From positions 682,001-746,000 of the forward strand of contig NW_027413961.1 in assembly GCF_048773025.1 (NCBI RefSeq): a stretch of DNA of 64,000 nucleotides, in the 5' to 3' direction. The notes beneath the pieces were generated by a model. It saw nothing but the letters and a program-made list of their open reading frames with translations. It was not told the DNA's origin and ran no database searches. Numbering within the stretch: position 1 is the stretch's first letter; each line of letters begins with the position of its first letter. This stretch comes from Camelus bactrianus (lineage: Eukaryota; Chordata; Mammalia; Artiodactyla; Camelidae). Positions 38,688-50,100 of this stretch are shown one piece after another. The position numbers and the translations under genes are program-made.

Positions 38688-40425
38688 ATGAACGAACGTC
38701 TCTCCATTTGCTCAGTTCTGAGAGATAAGTGTGTGTTAAAGCCGTTTTTCAACTATTTTGTTGGGAACACAAAAATTCTTTTCAGTTTCAAACTACACTC
38801 CATACATATATACGGGGAGTTAGAAGCTCCAACAACATTTTACAGTGAAAACTGCAAGAAATTCAAACCGGAACAAGGAAACAGACTGAGAAATCATTGT
38901 AATAGTTTCTCCTGCTACCCGCTCCATTTGTGCTAGATGAACGAACGTCTCTCCACATGCTCAGTTCTGAGAGACATGTGTGTGTGAAAGCCTTCCTTCA
39001 CCAAGCTTGTTGGGAACACATAGTTTCTTTTCAGTTGCAAACTACAATCCATACATATATACGGGGATGTAGTAGCTCCAACTCGGGTTTAAAGTGAAAA
39101 CTGCAGGATCTTCAAACTGACACTAGGAAACAGACTGAGAAACCAGACTAAAAGTTTCTCCTGCAAACCGTTCCCTCTGTGCTACATGAACGAAAGTCTT
39201 GCCACATGCTCAGTTCTGAGAGATATGTGTGTATGAAAGCCGTCCTTCAACTAGTTTGTTGGAAACACAAAGTTTCTTTTCAGTAGCAAACTACACTCCA
39301 TTCAAATATATGGGGATGTACTAGCTCCAAATCTGTTCTACAGTGAAAACTGTAGGAACTTCTTACCGACACTAGGAAACAGACTTAGAAACCAGAGTAA
39401 ACTTTCTCCTGCAAACAGTTCACATTGTGCTAGATGAAAGAATGTCTCTCCATATGCACAGTTCTGAGAGATAATTGTGTGTGAAAGCCTTCCTTCAAAT
39501 AGCTTGTTGGGAACACAAAGAAAATTTTCAGTTGCAAACTAAAATCCATACTTATATACGGGAATATACTAGTTCCAACTCGGTTTTAAAATGAAAACTG
39601 TAGGATATTCAAACCGGTACTAGGAAGAAGACTGAGAAACCAGAGTTATAGTGCCTCCTGTAACATATTCCTTTTGTGCTAGATGAACGAATATCTCTCC
39701 ACATGCTCAGGTCTGAGAGATATATGTGTGTGAAAGCCGTCCTTCACCTAGCTTGTTGGGAACACAAAGTTTCTTTTCAGTTGCAAACTAAACTCCATAC
39801 ATATATATGGGGAGGTAAAAGCTCCAAATCCGTTTTACAGTGAAAACTGAATGTACATCAAACATGCACTAATAACAGTCTGAGAATTCAGAGTAAAACT
39901 TACTACTGCAAAACTTACCCTTTGTGCAAGATGAATGAACGTCTCTCCACATGCTCAGTTCTGAGAGATTATTGTGTGTGAAAGCCGTCCTACACATAGC
40001 TTGCAGGGATCACATAATTTCTTTTCAGTTGCAAACTAAATTCCATACATATATATGGGGAGGTAAAAGCTCCAAATCGGTTTTACAGTGAAAACTGCAG
40101 GTACATCAAACATGCACTAATAACAGTCTGAGTATCCAGAGTAAAACTTACTACTGCAAACCTTACCCTTTGTGCAAGATGAATGAACGTCTCTCCACAG
40201 GCTCAGGTATGGAGATAAGTGTGTGTGAAGCTGAACTTCACATAGCTTGTTAGGAATACAAATTTTCTTTTCAGTTGCAAACAACACTCCATACATATAT
40301 ATGGGGAGGTACTAACTGCAGCTCGGATTTACAGTGAAAACTACAGGAACATCAACTCGGCAGTAGGAAAGAGACAGAGAAATCAGACTATATGTTTCTC
40401 TTGCAACTCTTTCCATTTGTGCTAG
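38688..40425 (+). repeat. 7-monomer HOR module, 1738 bp, copy 2
   Basis: It repeats the module at 34471 with an offset of exactly 4217 bp and no difference that I noticed in the stretches compared. Confidence 0.9.
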
Positions 40426-42904
40426 ATGAACGAACGTCTCTCCATTTGCTCAGTTCTGAGAGATAAGTGTATGTTAAAGCCGTTTTTCAACTATCTTGTT
40501 GGGAACACAAAAATTCTTTTCAGTTTCAAACTACACTCCATACATATATACGGGGAGTTAGAAGCTCCAACAACATTTTACAGTGAAAACTGCAAGAAAT
40601 TCAAACCGGAAATAGGAAACAGACTGAGAACCAAGAATAAACGTTGCTCCTGCAAACCATTCCTTTTGTGCTAGATGAACGAACGTCTCTCCACATGCTC
40701 AGTTCTGAGAGATAAGTGTGTGTGAATGCCGCCCTTAACCTAACTTTTTGGGAACACAAAGTTTCTTTTCAGTTTCTAACTACACTCCATATATTTATAT
40801 GGGGATTTACTAGATCCAAATAGGGTTTATAGTGAAAACTGGAGGAAATTCTAACCGTTACCAGGAAACAGACTGAGAAACCAGAGTAAATTTTTCCTGC
40901 CAACCTTACACTTTGTGCTAGATGAACGAACGTCTCTCCACATGCTCAGATCTGAGAGATAAGTGTGTGTGAAAGGCGTCCTCCACCTAGCTTGATGGGA
41001 ACACAAAACTTCCTTTCACTTGCAAACTACACTCCATACATATATGCGGGGATGTACTAGCTCCAAATCGGTTTTAAATTGAAAACTGTAGGATCATCAA
41101 ACCGGTACTAGGAAACAGACTGAGAATCCAGAGTAAATGTTTCTCCTGCACCATTTACCTTTGTGCTAGATGAATGAAAGTCTCTCCACATGCTCTGTTC
41201 AAGAGATAAGTGTGTGTGAAGCCGAACTTCAAATTGCATGTTGGGAATACAAATTTTCATTTCAGTTGCATTCTACACTCCATACATATATATGGGGATG
41301 TAATATCTCCAACTCGGGTTTAAAGTGGAAACTGCAAAAACATCAACTTGGCACTAGGAAAGAGACTGAGAAACCAGACTAAATGTTTCTCTTGCAACCC
41401 GTTCCATTTGTGATAGATGAACGAACGTATCTCCACATGCTCAGTTCTGAAAAATAAGTGTGTGTGAAAGCCGTCCTTCCCCTAGCATGTTGGAAACACA
41501 AAGTTTCTTTTCAGTAGCAAACAACATTCCATACATATATATGGGGATGTACTAGCCCAAATCTGTTCTAAAGTGAAAACTAGTGGAACTTATAACCGAC
41601 ACTAGGAAACAGACTGAGAAACCAGTGTAAACTTTCTCCTGCAAACCGTTCACTTTGTGCTAGATGAATGAACGTCTCTCCACATGCTCCGTTCTGAGAG
41701 ATAAGTGTGTGTGAAAGCCGTCCTTCACCTAGTTTGTTGGGAACACAAAGATACTTTTCAGTTGCAAAATACACTCCATAAATATATACGGGGTTGTACT
41801 GGCTCCAAAACTGTTTTAAAGTGAAAACTGAAGTATCTTCAAACAGGCACTAGGAAACATACTGAGAAACCAGACTAAAACTTTCTAATGCAAATCGTTC
41901 CCTTTGTGCTAAATGTACGAACTTCTCTCCACATGCTCAATTCTGAGAGATAAGTGTGTGTGAATGCTGTCTTTAACATAGCTTGTTGGAAACGAAAAAA
42001 CTCTTTTCAGTTGCAAACTACTCTCCATACATATATATTGGGAGTTACTAGTTCCAAATCGGTTTTACACTGAAAAATGCAGTAAATTCAAACCAGCACT
42101 AGGAAACAGTCTGAGAAAACAGGGTAATAGTTTCTCCTGCAGACCATTCCCCTTGTGCTAGATGAACGAAAGTCTCTCCACATGCTCAGTTCTGAGAGAT
42201 TATTGTGTGTGAAAGGCGTCCTACACATAGCTTGCAGGGATCACAAAATTTCTTTTCAGTTGCAAACTAAATTCCATACATATATATGGGGAGGTTAAAG
42301 CTCCAAATCTGTTTTACAGTGAAAACTGCATGTACATCAAACATGCACTAATAACAGTCTGAGAATCCAGAGTAAAACTAACTACTGCAAACCTTACCCT
42401 GTGTGCAAGATGAATGAACGTCTCTCCACATGCTCAGTTCTGAGAGATTATTGTGAGTGAAAGCCGTCCTACACATAGCTTGCAGGGATCACAAAATTCC
42501 TTTTCATTTGCAAACTAAATTCCATACATATATATGGGGAGGTAAAAGCTCCAAATCGGTTTTACAGTGAAAACTGCAGGTACATCAAACATGCACTAAT
42601 AACAGTCTGAGAATCCAGAGTAAAACTTACTACTGCAAACCTTACCCTTTGTGCAAGATGAATGAACGTCTCTCCACAGGCTCAGGTCTGGAGATAAGTG
42701 TGTGTGAAGCTGAACTTCACATAGCTTGTTAGGAATACAAATTTTCTTTTCAGTTGCAAACAACACTCCATACATATATATGGGGAGGTACTAATTCCAG
42801 CTCGGATTTACAGTGAAAACTACAGGAACATCAACTCGGCAGTAGGAAAGAGACAGAGAAATCAGACTATATGTTTCTCTTGCAACCCGTTCCATTTGTG
42901 CTAG
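40426..42904 (+). repeat. 10-monomer HOR module, 2479 bp, copy 4
   Basis: Same order as the earlier 10-monomer modules but with more private changes, for example cccttaacc for cccttcacc near 40.73 kb and aacttataacc for aacttctaacc near 41.59 kb. It is the most diverged of the four, as expected nearer the edge of a homogenised block. Confidence 0.88.
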
Positions 42905-43153
42905 ATGAACGAACGTCTCTCCATTTGCTCAGTTCTGAGAGATAAGTGTGTGTTAAAGCCGTTTTTCAACTATTTTGTTGGGAACACAAAAATTCTTTTC
43001 AGTTTCAAACTACACTCCATACATATATACGGGGAGTTAGAAGCTCCAACAACATTTTACAGTGAAAACTGCAAGAAATTCAAACCGGAAATAGGAAACA
43101 GACTGAGAACCAAGAATAAACGTTGCTCCTGCAAACCATTCCTTTTGTGCTAG
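42905..43153 (+). repeat. Monomer class A (reference copy)
   Basis: Diagnostic words are ccgtttttcaac, gttagaagctcc and gagaaccaagaataaacg. The class is 249 bp, a multiple of three, and carries tta where most classes have tga after the gtgtg run. One frame is therefore open across the whole monomer. Other copies start at 458, 17599, 21320, 25043, 29513, 31992, 36209, 40426, 46629, 47124, 50844 and 59531. From about 17 kb onward A normally follows class O, so I use it as the HOR start. This copy has the tattttg variant in its first half. Confidence 0.9.
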
Positions 43154-43400
43154 ATGAACGAACGTCTCTCCACATGCTCAGTTCTGACAGATAAGTGTGT
43201 GTGAATGCCGCCCTTCACCTAACTTTTTGGGAACACAAAGTATCTTTTCATTTTTTAACTACACTCCATATATTTATGTGGGGATTTACTAGATCCAAAT
43301 AGGGTTTATAGTGAAAACTGGAGGAAATTCTAACCTTTACCAGGAAACAGACTGAGAAACCAGAGTAAATTTTCCCTGCCAACCTTTCACTTTGTGCTAG
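43154..43400 (+). repeat. Monomer class B (reference copy)
   Basis: Diagnostic words are gaatgccgcccttcacc, aactttttggg, ttactagatccaaatagg, and taccagg where other classes have cactagg. Its central dyad is usually ccatatatttatatgg. B nearly always follows A. A relative, B', with aacttgttggg and gagttactag, occurs at 14127, 56305 and about 61266 and belongs to lineage 2. Confidence 0.88.
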
Positions 43401-43648
43401 ATGAATGAACGTCTCTCCACATGCTCAGTTCTGAGAGATAAGTGTGTGTGAAAGCCGTTCTTCACCTAGCTTGTTGGGAACACAAAACTTCCTTTCACTT
43501 GCAAACTACACTCCATACATATATGCGGGGATGTACTAGCTCCAAATCGTTTTTAAAGTGAAAACTGTAGGATCATCAAACCTGTAGTAGGAAACAGACA
43601 GAGAATGCAGAGTAAATGTTTCTCCTGCACCATTTACCTTTGTGCTAG
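43401..43648 (+). repeat. Monomer class C (reference copy)
   Basis: Diagnostic words are aaaacttcctttcacttg, gtaggatcatcaaac and the shortened tail ctcctgcaccattt. C precedes D in almost every unit and is common to both HOR lineages. Confidence 0.88.
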
Positions 43649-43895
43649 ATGAATGAACGTCTCTCCACATGCTCTGTTCAAGAGATAAGTGTGTGTGAAG
43701 CCGAACTTCACATTGCATGTTAGGAATACAAATTTTCATTTCAGTTGCAATCTACACTCCATACATATATATGGGGATGTAATAGCTCCAACTCGGGTTT
43801 ACAGTGAAAACTGCAAAAACATCAACTTGGCACTAGGAAAGAGACTGAGAAACCAGACTAAATGTTTCTCTTGCAACCCGTTCCATTTGTGATAG
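43649..43895 (+). repeat. Monomer class D (reference copy)
   Basis: Diagnostic words are ctctgttcaagag, gaagccgaacttcacattg, gatgtaatagctcc and gcaaaaacatcaac, ending tttgtgatag rather than tttgtgctag. It contains a perfect inverted repeat, tgtgaag ccgaa cttcaca, at 43694-43712. Confidence 0.9.
43694..43712. repeat. Perfect 7-bp stem in class D
   Basis: The arms tgtgaag and cttcaca flank a 5-base centre, ccgaa. It sits where other classes have only 5- or 6-bp arms (gtgaa with ttcac). Most D monomers in the window share it. Confidence 0.65.
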
Positions 43896-44143
43896 ATGAA
43901 CGAATGAATCTTCACATGCTCAGTTCTGAAAGATAAGTGTGTGTGAAAGCCGTCCTTCCCCTAGCATGTTGGAAACACAAAGTTTCTTTTCAGTAGCAAA
44001 CTACATTCCATACATATATATGGGGATGTACTAGCTCCAAATCTGTTCTACAGTGAAAACTGTAGGAACATCTTACCGACACTAGGAAACAGACTTAGAA
44101 ACCAGAGTAAACTTTCTCCTGCAAACAGTTCACATTGTGCTAG
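43896..44143 (+). repeat. Monomer class E (reference copy)
   Basis: Diagnostic words are ctgaaagataag, ccttcccctagcatg, cagtagcaaac, agacttagaaacc and the tail aacagttcacattg. E follows D. In many units its second half is replaced by that of class K, giving the recurrent E/K hybrid. Confidence 0.88.
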
Positions 44144-44392
44144 ATGAAAGAATGTCTCTCCACATGCTCCGTTCTGAGAGATAATTGTGTGTGAAAGCCG
44201 TCCTTCACATAGCTTGTTGGGAACACAAGGTTACTTTTCAGCTGCAAACTAAAATCCATACATGTATACGGGGATGTACTAGTTCCAACTCGGTTTTAAA
44301 ATGAAAACTGTAGGATATTCAAACAGGTACTAGGAAAAAGACTGAGAAACCAGAGTAAAAGTGTCTCCTGAATCATATTCCTTTTGTGCTAG
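44144..44392 (+). repeat. Monomer class F (reference copy)
   Basis: It opens atgaaagaatg and carries gataattgtg, aaggttacttttcagctgc, catgtatacggggatg and the tail tcctgaatcatattcc. Its central AT segment holds the perfect palindrome atacatgtat. F follows E. Confidence 0.9.
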
Positions 44393-44641
44393 ATGAACGA
44401 ATATCTCTTCACATGCTCTGTTCTGAGAGATAAGTGTGTCTGAAAGCCGTCTTTCACATAGCTTGCTGAGATCACAAAATTTCTTTTCAGTTGCAAACTA
44501 CACTCCATACATATATAAGGGGAGTTTCTACCTCCAGCTCGGTTTTACAGTGAAAACTACAGGAACATCATATCGGCACTAGCAAATAGTCTAAGAAACA
44601 AAAGTATATGTTTCTCTTGCAACGTGTTTACTTTATGCTAG
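44393..44641 (+). repeat. Monomer class G (reference copy)
   Basis: Diagnostic words are gaacgaatatctc, gtgtgtctgaaagcc, gagtttctacctcc, catatcggcactagc and the tail tactttatgc. G follows F and precedes H in both lineages. Confidence 0.9.
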
Positions 44642-44890
44642 ATGAACGAACGTCTCTCCATATGCTCAGTTCTGAGAGATAAGTGTGTGTTAAAGCCGTC
44701 TTTCAACTAGCTTGTTGGGAACACAAAAATTCTTTTCAGTTTCAAACTACACTCCATACATATATACGGGGAGGGACAAGCTCCAACCCCATTTTACAGT
44801 GAAAACTGCAAGAAATTCAAACCGGAACAAGGAAACAGACTGAGAAATCATTGTAATAGTTTCTCCTGCTACCCGCTCCATTTGTGCTAG
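44642..44890 (+). repeat. Monomer class H (reference copy)
   Basis: Diagnostic words are ttaaagccgtctttcaac, gagggacaagctcc, ggaacaagg and gaaatcattgtaatag. Its first half resembles class A, and the two classes recombine in the A/H hybrids at 34471 and 38688. Confidence 0.9.
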
Positions 44891-45139
44891 ATGAACGAAC
44901 GTCTCTCCACATGCTCAGTTCTGAGAGACATGTGTGTGTGAAAGCCGTTCTTAACCAAGCTTGTTGGGAACACATAGTTTCTTTTCAGTTGCAAACTACA
45001 ATCCATACATATATACGGGGATGTACTAGCTCCAAATCGGGTTTAAAGTGAAAACTGCAGGATTATCAAACCGACACTAGGAAACAGACTGAGAAACCAG
45101 ACTAAAAGTTTCTCCTGCAAACCGTTCCCTCTGTGCTGC
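44891..45139 (+). repeat. Monomer class I (reference copy)
   Basis: Diagnostic words are gagagacatgtgtgtg, accaagc, cacatagtttc and gcaggattatc. It normally leads to J in lineage 1 or to P in lineage 2, so the lineages part here. A variant with ctccaacacggg occurs near 19.8, 23.6 and 28.1 kb. Confidence 0.88.
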
Positions 45140-45387
45140 ATGAATGAACGTCACGCCACATGCTCAATTTTGAGAGATAAGTGTGTGTGAAAGCCATTCT
45201 TCAAATAACTTGTTGGGAACACAAAATTTCTTTTCAGTGGCAAACTACAATCCATACAAATATATGGGGATGTACTAGCTCCAAATCTGTTCGACAGTGA
45301 AAACTGGAGGAACTTCTTACCGACACTAGGAAACAGACTGAGAAACCAGAGTAAATTTTCTCCTGCAAACCGTTCACTTTGTGCTAG
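45140..45387 (+). repeat. Monomer class J (reference copy)
   Basis: Diagnostic words are gtcacgccacatgc, caattttgagag, gccattcttc, cagtggcaaac and ggaggaacttcttac. The first conserved word is worn to gctgcatgaatg. J is the closest relative of lineage 2 class P. Confidence 0.87.
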
Positions 45388-45635
45388 ATGAACGAACGTC
45401 TCTCCCCATGCGCAGTTCTGAGAGAAATATGTTTGTGGAAGCCGTACTTTACAAAGCTTGTTGGGAACACAAAGTTTGTTTTCAATTGTAAACTACACTC
45501 CATACATATATATGGGGAGGTACTAGCTAGAAATCGGTTTTACAGTGAAAACTAGTGGAACTTCTAACCGACAATAGGAAACAGACTGAGAAACCAGAGT
45601 AAACTTTCTCCTGCAATCCGTTCACTTTGTGCTAG
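45388..45635 (+). repeat. Monomer class K (reference copy)
   Basis: Diagnostic words are ccccatgcgcag, gaaatatgtttgtggaagcc, tttgttttcaattg and ctagctagaaatcgg. Its lineage 2 counterpart K' (12387 and about 55.8 kb) shares the gtttgtgg and tttgtttt words but reads ctagatccaaatcgg. Confidence 0.88.
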
Positions 45636-45884
45636 ATGAACGAACGTCTCTCCACATGCTCAGATCTGAGAGATAAGTGTGTGTTAAAGCCGTCCTTCAC
45701 CTAGTTTGTTGGGAACACAAAGGTACTTTTCAGTTGCAAACTACACTCCATAAATATATACAGGGTTGTACTAGCTCCAAATCTGTTTTAAAGTGAAAAC
45801 TGAAGTATCTTCAACCCGGCACTAGGAAACATACTTAGAAACCAGACTAAAACTTTCTAATGCAAATTGTTCCCTTTGTGCTAC
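45636..45884 (+). repeat. Monomer class L (reference copy)
   Basis: Diagnostic words are ctagtttgttggg, ccataaatatatac, gggttgtactagc, gaagtatcttc and ctttctaatgc. The monomer that follows it, M, begins with the altered word ctacatgtacg. Confidence 0.88.
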
Positions 45885-46133
45885 ATGTACGAACTTCTCT
45901 CCACATGCTCAATTCTGAGAGATAAGTGTGTGTGAATGCCGTCCTTCACATAGCTTGTTGGAAACGAAAAAACTCTTTTCAGTTGCAAACTACTCTCCAT
46001 ACATATATATTGGGAGTTACTAGCTCCAAATCGGTTTTAAACTGAAAAATGCAGTAAATTCAAACCGGCACTAGGAAACAGACTGAGAAAAAAGAGTAAT
46101 AGTTCCTCCTGCAAACCGTTCCCCTTGTGCTAG
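45885..46133 (+). repeat. Monomer class M (reference copy)
   Basis: Diagnostic words are atgtacgaacttctc, gttggaaacgaaaaaactc, attgggagttactag and gaaaaatgcagtaaattc. Lineage 2 has a relative, M', at 12636 with gttactatctccaaattgg. Confidence 0.88.
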
Positions 46134-46381
46134 ATGAACGAACGTCTCTCCACATGCTCAGTTCTGAGAGATTATTGTGTGTGAAAGCCGTCCTACACAT
46201 AGCTTGCAGGGATCACATAATTTCTTTTCAGTTGCAAACTAAATTCCATACATATATATGGGGAGGTAAAAGCTCCAAATCGGTTTTACAGTGAAAACTG
46301 CAGGTACATCAAACATGCACTAATAACAGTCTGAGAATCCAGAGTAAAACTTACTACTGCAAACCATACCCTTTGTGCAAG
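46134..46381 (+). repeat. Monomer class N (reference copy)
   Basis: Diagnostic words are gattattgtgtgtg, cctacacatagcttgcagg, gaggtaaaagctcc, aacatgcactaataacag and acttactactgc. Two consecutive N monomers occur in the 10-monomer modules (for example from about 31.25 to 31.75 kb). The lineage 2 relative N' is at 13879. Confidence 0.88.
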
Positions 46382-46628
46382 ATGAATGAACGTCTCTCCA
46401 CAGGCTCAGGTCTGGAGATAAGTGTGTGTGAAGCTGAACTTCACATAGCTTGTTAGGAATACAAATTTTCTTTTCAGTTGCAAACAACACTCCATACATA
46501 GATATGGGGAGGTACTAACTCCAGCTCAGATTTACAGTGAAAACTACAGGAACATCAAATCCGCAGTAGGAAAGAGACAGAGAAATCAGACTATATGTTT
46601 CTCTTGCAACCCGTTCCATTTTTGTTAG
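46382..46628 (+). repeat. Monomer class O (reference copy)
   Basis: Diagnostic words are aggctcaggtctggag, gaagctgaacttcac, gttaggaatac, aaacaacactcc and gcagtagg. It carries a perfect inverted repeat, tgtgaag ctgaa cttcaca, at 46427-46445. O is followed by A or an A-headed hybrid. Confidence 0.88.
46427..46445. repeat. Perfect 7-bp stem in class O
   Basis: The arms tgtgaag and cttcaca flank the centre ctgaa, at the same place in the monomer as the class D stem. O and D are not adjacent in the HOR (O, A, B, C, D), so the stem recurs at two separated phases of the cycle. Confidence 0.65.
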
Positions 46629-47123
46629 ATGAACGAACGTCTCTCCATATGCTCAATTCTGAGAGATAAGTGTGTGTTAAAGCCGTTTTTCAACTATCTT
46701 GTTGGGAACACAAAAATTCTTTTCAGTTTCAAAATACACTCCATACATATATACGGGGAGTTAGAAGCTCCAACACCATTTTACAGTGAAAACTGCAAGA
46801 AATTCAAACCAGAACTAGGAAACAGACTGAGAACCAAGAATAAACGTTGCTCCTGCAAACCATTCCCTTTGTGCTAGATGAACGAACGTCTCTCCACATG
46901 CTCAGTTCTGAGAGATAAGTGTGTGTGAATGCCGCACTTCACCTAACTTTTTGGGAACACAAAGATTCTTTTCAGTTTCTACCTACACTCCATATATTTA
47001 TATGGGGATTTACTAGATCCAAATAGGGTTTGTAGTGAAAACTGGAGGAAATACTAACCTTTACCAGGAAACAGACTGAGAAACCAGAGTAAATTTCCCT
47101 GCCAACCTTTCACTTTGTGCTAG

Positions 47124-50100
47124 ATGAACGAACGTCTCTCCACAAGCCCAGTTCTGAGAGATAAGTGTGTGTTAAAGCCGTTTTTCAACTATTTTGTTGG
47201 GAACACAAAAATTCTTTTCAGTTTCAAACTACACTCCATACATATATACGGGGAGTTAGAAGCTCCAACAACATTTTACAGTGAAAACTGCAAGAAATTC
47301 AAACCGGAAATAGGAAACAGACTGAGAACCAAGAATAAATGTTGCTCCTGCAAACCATTCCTTTTGTGCTTGATGAACGAACGTCTCTCCACATGCTCAG
47401 TTCTGACAGATAAGTGTGTGTGAATGCCGCCCTTCACCTAACTTTTTGGGAACACAAAGTATCTTTTCATTTTTTAACTACACTCCATATATTTATGTGG
47501 GGATTTACTAGATCCAAATAGGGTTTATAGTGAAAACTGGAGGAAATTCTAACCGTTACCAGGAAACAGACTGAGAAACCAGAGTAAATTTTCCATGCCA
47601 AACTTTCACTTTGTGCTAGATGAATGAACGTCTCTCCACATGCTCAGTTCTGAGAGATAAGTGTGTGTGAAAGCCGTTCTTCACCTAGCTTGTTGGGAAC
47701 ACAAAACTTCCTTTCACTTGCAAACTACACTCCATACATATATGCGGGGATGTACTAGCTCCAAATCGTTTTTAAAGTGAAAACTGTAGGATCATCAAAC
47801 CTGTAGTAGGAAACAGAGAATCCAGAGTAAATGTTTCTCCTGCACCATTTACCTTTGTGCTAGATGAATGAACGTCTCTCCACATGCTCTGTTCAAGAGA
47901 TAAGTGTGTGTGAAGCCGAACTTCACATTGCATGTTAGGAATACAAATTTTCATTTCAGTTGCAATCTACACTCCATACATATATATGGGGATGTAATAG
48001 CTCCAACTCGGGTTTACAGTGAAAACTGCAAAAACATCAACTTGGCACTAGGAAAGAGACTGAGAAACCAGACTAAATGTTTCTCTTGCAACCCGTTTCA
48101 TTTGTGATAAGTGAACGAATGAATCTTCACATGCTCAGTTCTGAAAGATAAGTGTGTGTGAAAGCCGTCCTTCCCCTAGCATGTTGGAAACACAAAGTTT
48201 CTTTTCAGTAGCAAACTACATTCCATACATATATATGGGGATGTACTAGCTCCAAATCTGTTCTACAGTGAAAACTGTAGGAACATCTTACCGACACTAG
48301 GAAACAGACTTAGAAACCAGAGTAAACTTTCTCCTGCAAACAGTTCACATTGTGCTAGATGAAAGAATGTCTCTCCACATGCTCCGTTCTGAGAGATAAT
48401 TGTGTGTGAAAGCCGTCCTTCACATAGCTTGTTGGGAACACAAGGTTACTTTTCAGCTGCAAACTAAAATCCATACATGTATACGGGGATGTACTAGTTC
48501 CAACTCGGTTTTAAAATGAAAACTGTAGGATATTCAAACAGGTACTAGGAAAAAGACTGAGAAACCAGAGTAAAAGTGTCTCCTGAATCATATTCCTTTT
48601 GTGCTAGATGAACGAATATCTCTTCACATGCTCTGTTCTGAGAGATAAGTGTGTCTGAAAGCCGTCTTTCACATAGCTTGCTGGGATCACAAAATTTCTT
48701 TTCAGTTGCAAACTACACTCCATACATATATAAGGGGAGTTTCTACCTCCAGCTCGGTTTTACAGTGAAAACTACAGGAACATCATATCGGCACTAGCAA
48801 ATAGTCTAAGAAACAAAAGTATATGTTTCTCTTGCAACGTGTTTACTTTATGCTAGATGAACGAACGTCTCTCCATATGCTCAGTTCTGAGAGATAAGTG
48901 TGTGTTAAAGCCGTCTTTCAACTAGCTTGTTGGGAACACAAAAATTCTTTTCAGTTTCAAACTACACTCCATACATATATACGGGGAGGGACAAGCTCCA
49001 ACCCCATTTTACAGTGAAAACTGCAAGAAATTCAAACCGGAACAAGGAAACAGACTGAGAAATCATTGTAATAGTTTCTCCTGCTACCCGCTCCATTTGT
49101 GCTAGATGAACGAACGTCTCTCCACATGCTCAGTTCTGAGAGACATGTGTGTGTGAAAGCCGTTCTTAACCAAGCTTGTTGGGAACACATAGTTTCTTTT
49201 CAGTTGCAAACTACAATCCATACATATATACGGGGATGTACTAGCTCCAAATCGGGTTTAAAGTGAAAACTGCAGGATTATCAAACCGACACTAGGAAAC
49301 AGACTGAGAAACCAGACTAAAAGTTTCTCCTGCAAACCGTTCCCTCTGTGCTGCATGAATGAACGTCACGACACATGCTCAATTTTGAGAGATAAGTGTG
49401 TGTGAAAGCCATTCTTCAAATAACTTGTTGGGAACACAAAATTTCTTTTCAGTGGCAAACTACAATCCATACAAATATATGGGGATGTACTAGCTCCAAA
49501 TCTGTTCGACAGTGAAAACTGGAGGAACTTCTTACCGACACTAGGAAACAGACTGAGAAACCAGAGTAAATTTTCTCCTGCAAACCGTTCACTTTGTGCT
49601 AGATGAACGAACGTCTCTCCCCATGCGCAGTTCTGAGAGAAATATGTTTGTGGAAGCCGTACTTTACAAAGCTTGTTGGGAACACAAAGTTTGTTTTCAA
49701 TTGTAAACTACACTCCATACATATATATGGGGAGGTACTAGCTAGAAATCGGTTTTACAGTGAAAACTAGTGGAACTTCTAACCGACAATAGGAAACAGA
49801 CTGAGAAACCAGAGTAAACTTTCTCCTGCAATCCGTTCACTTTGTGCTAGATGAACGAACGTCTCTCCACATGCTCAGATCTGAGAGATAAGTGTGTGTT
49901 AAAGCCGTCCTTCACCTAGTTTGTTGGGAACACAAAGGTACTTTTCAGTTGCAAACTACACTCCATAAATATATACAGGGTTGTACTAGCTCCAAATCTG
50001 TTTTAAAGTGAAAACTGAAGTATCTTCAAACCGGCACTAGGAAACATACTTAGAAACCAGACTAAAACTTTCTAATGCAAATTGTTCCCTTTGTGCTACA

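Larger units (their letters stand above)
42905..47123 (+). repeat. 17-monomer HOR, 4219 bp, copy 1
   Basis: Class order is A through O without a skipped class, then A and B again before the next unit starts with A. The unit is therefore the 15-class lineage 1 cycle plus one extra A-B pair. Its first monomer joins an A front of the tattttg type, otherwise seen in the A/H hybrids, to an ordinary A back. Confidence 0.92.

Noticed and set aside
43694-43712. Inverted repeats as transcription terminators
   Set aside because: No T-run follows and there is no gene upstream; they are built-in parts of a satellite monomer.
47124-47423. A 99-codon frame, the longest in the window, as a gene
   Set aside because: It is the class A frame extended into the next monomer because the usual tag is ttg here. 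It stops shortly after, at the normal TGA of class B.
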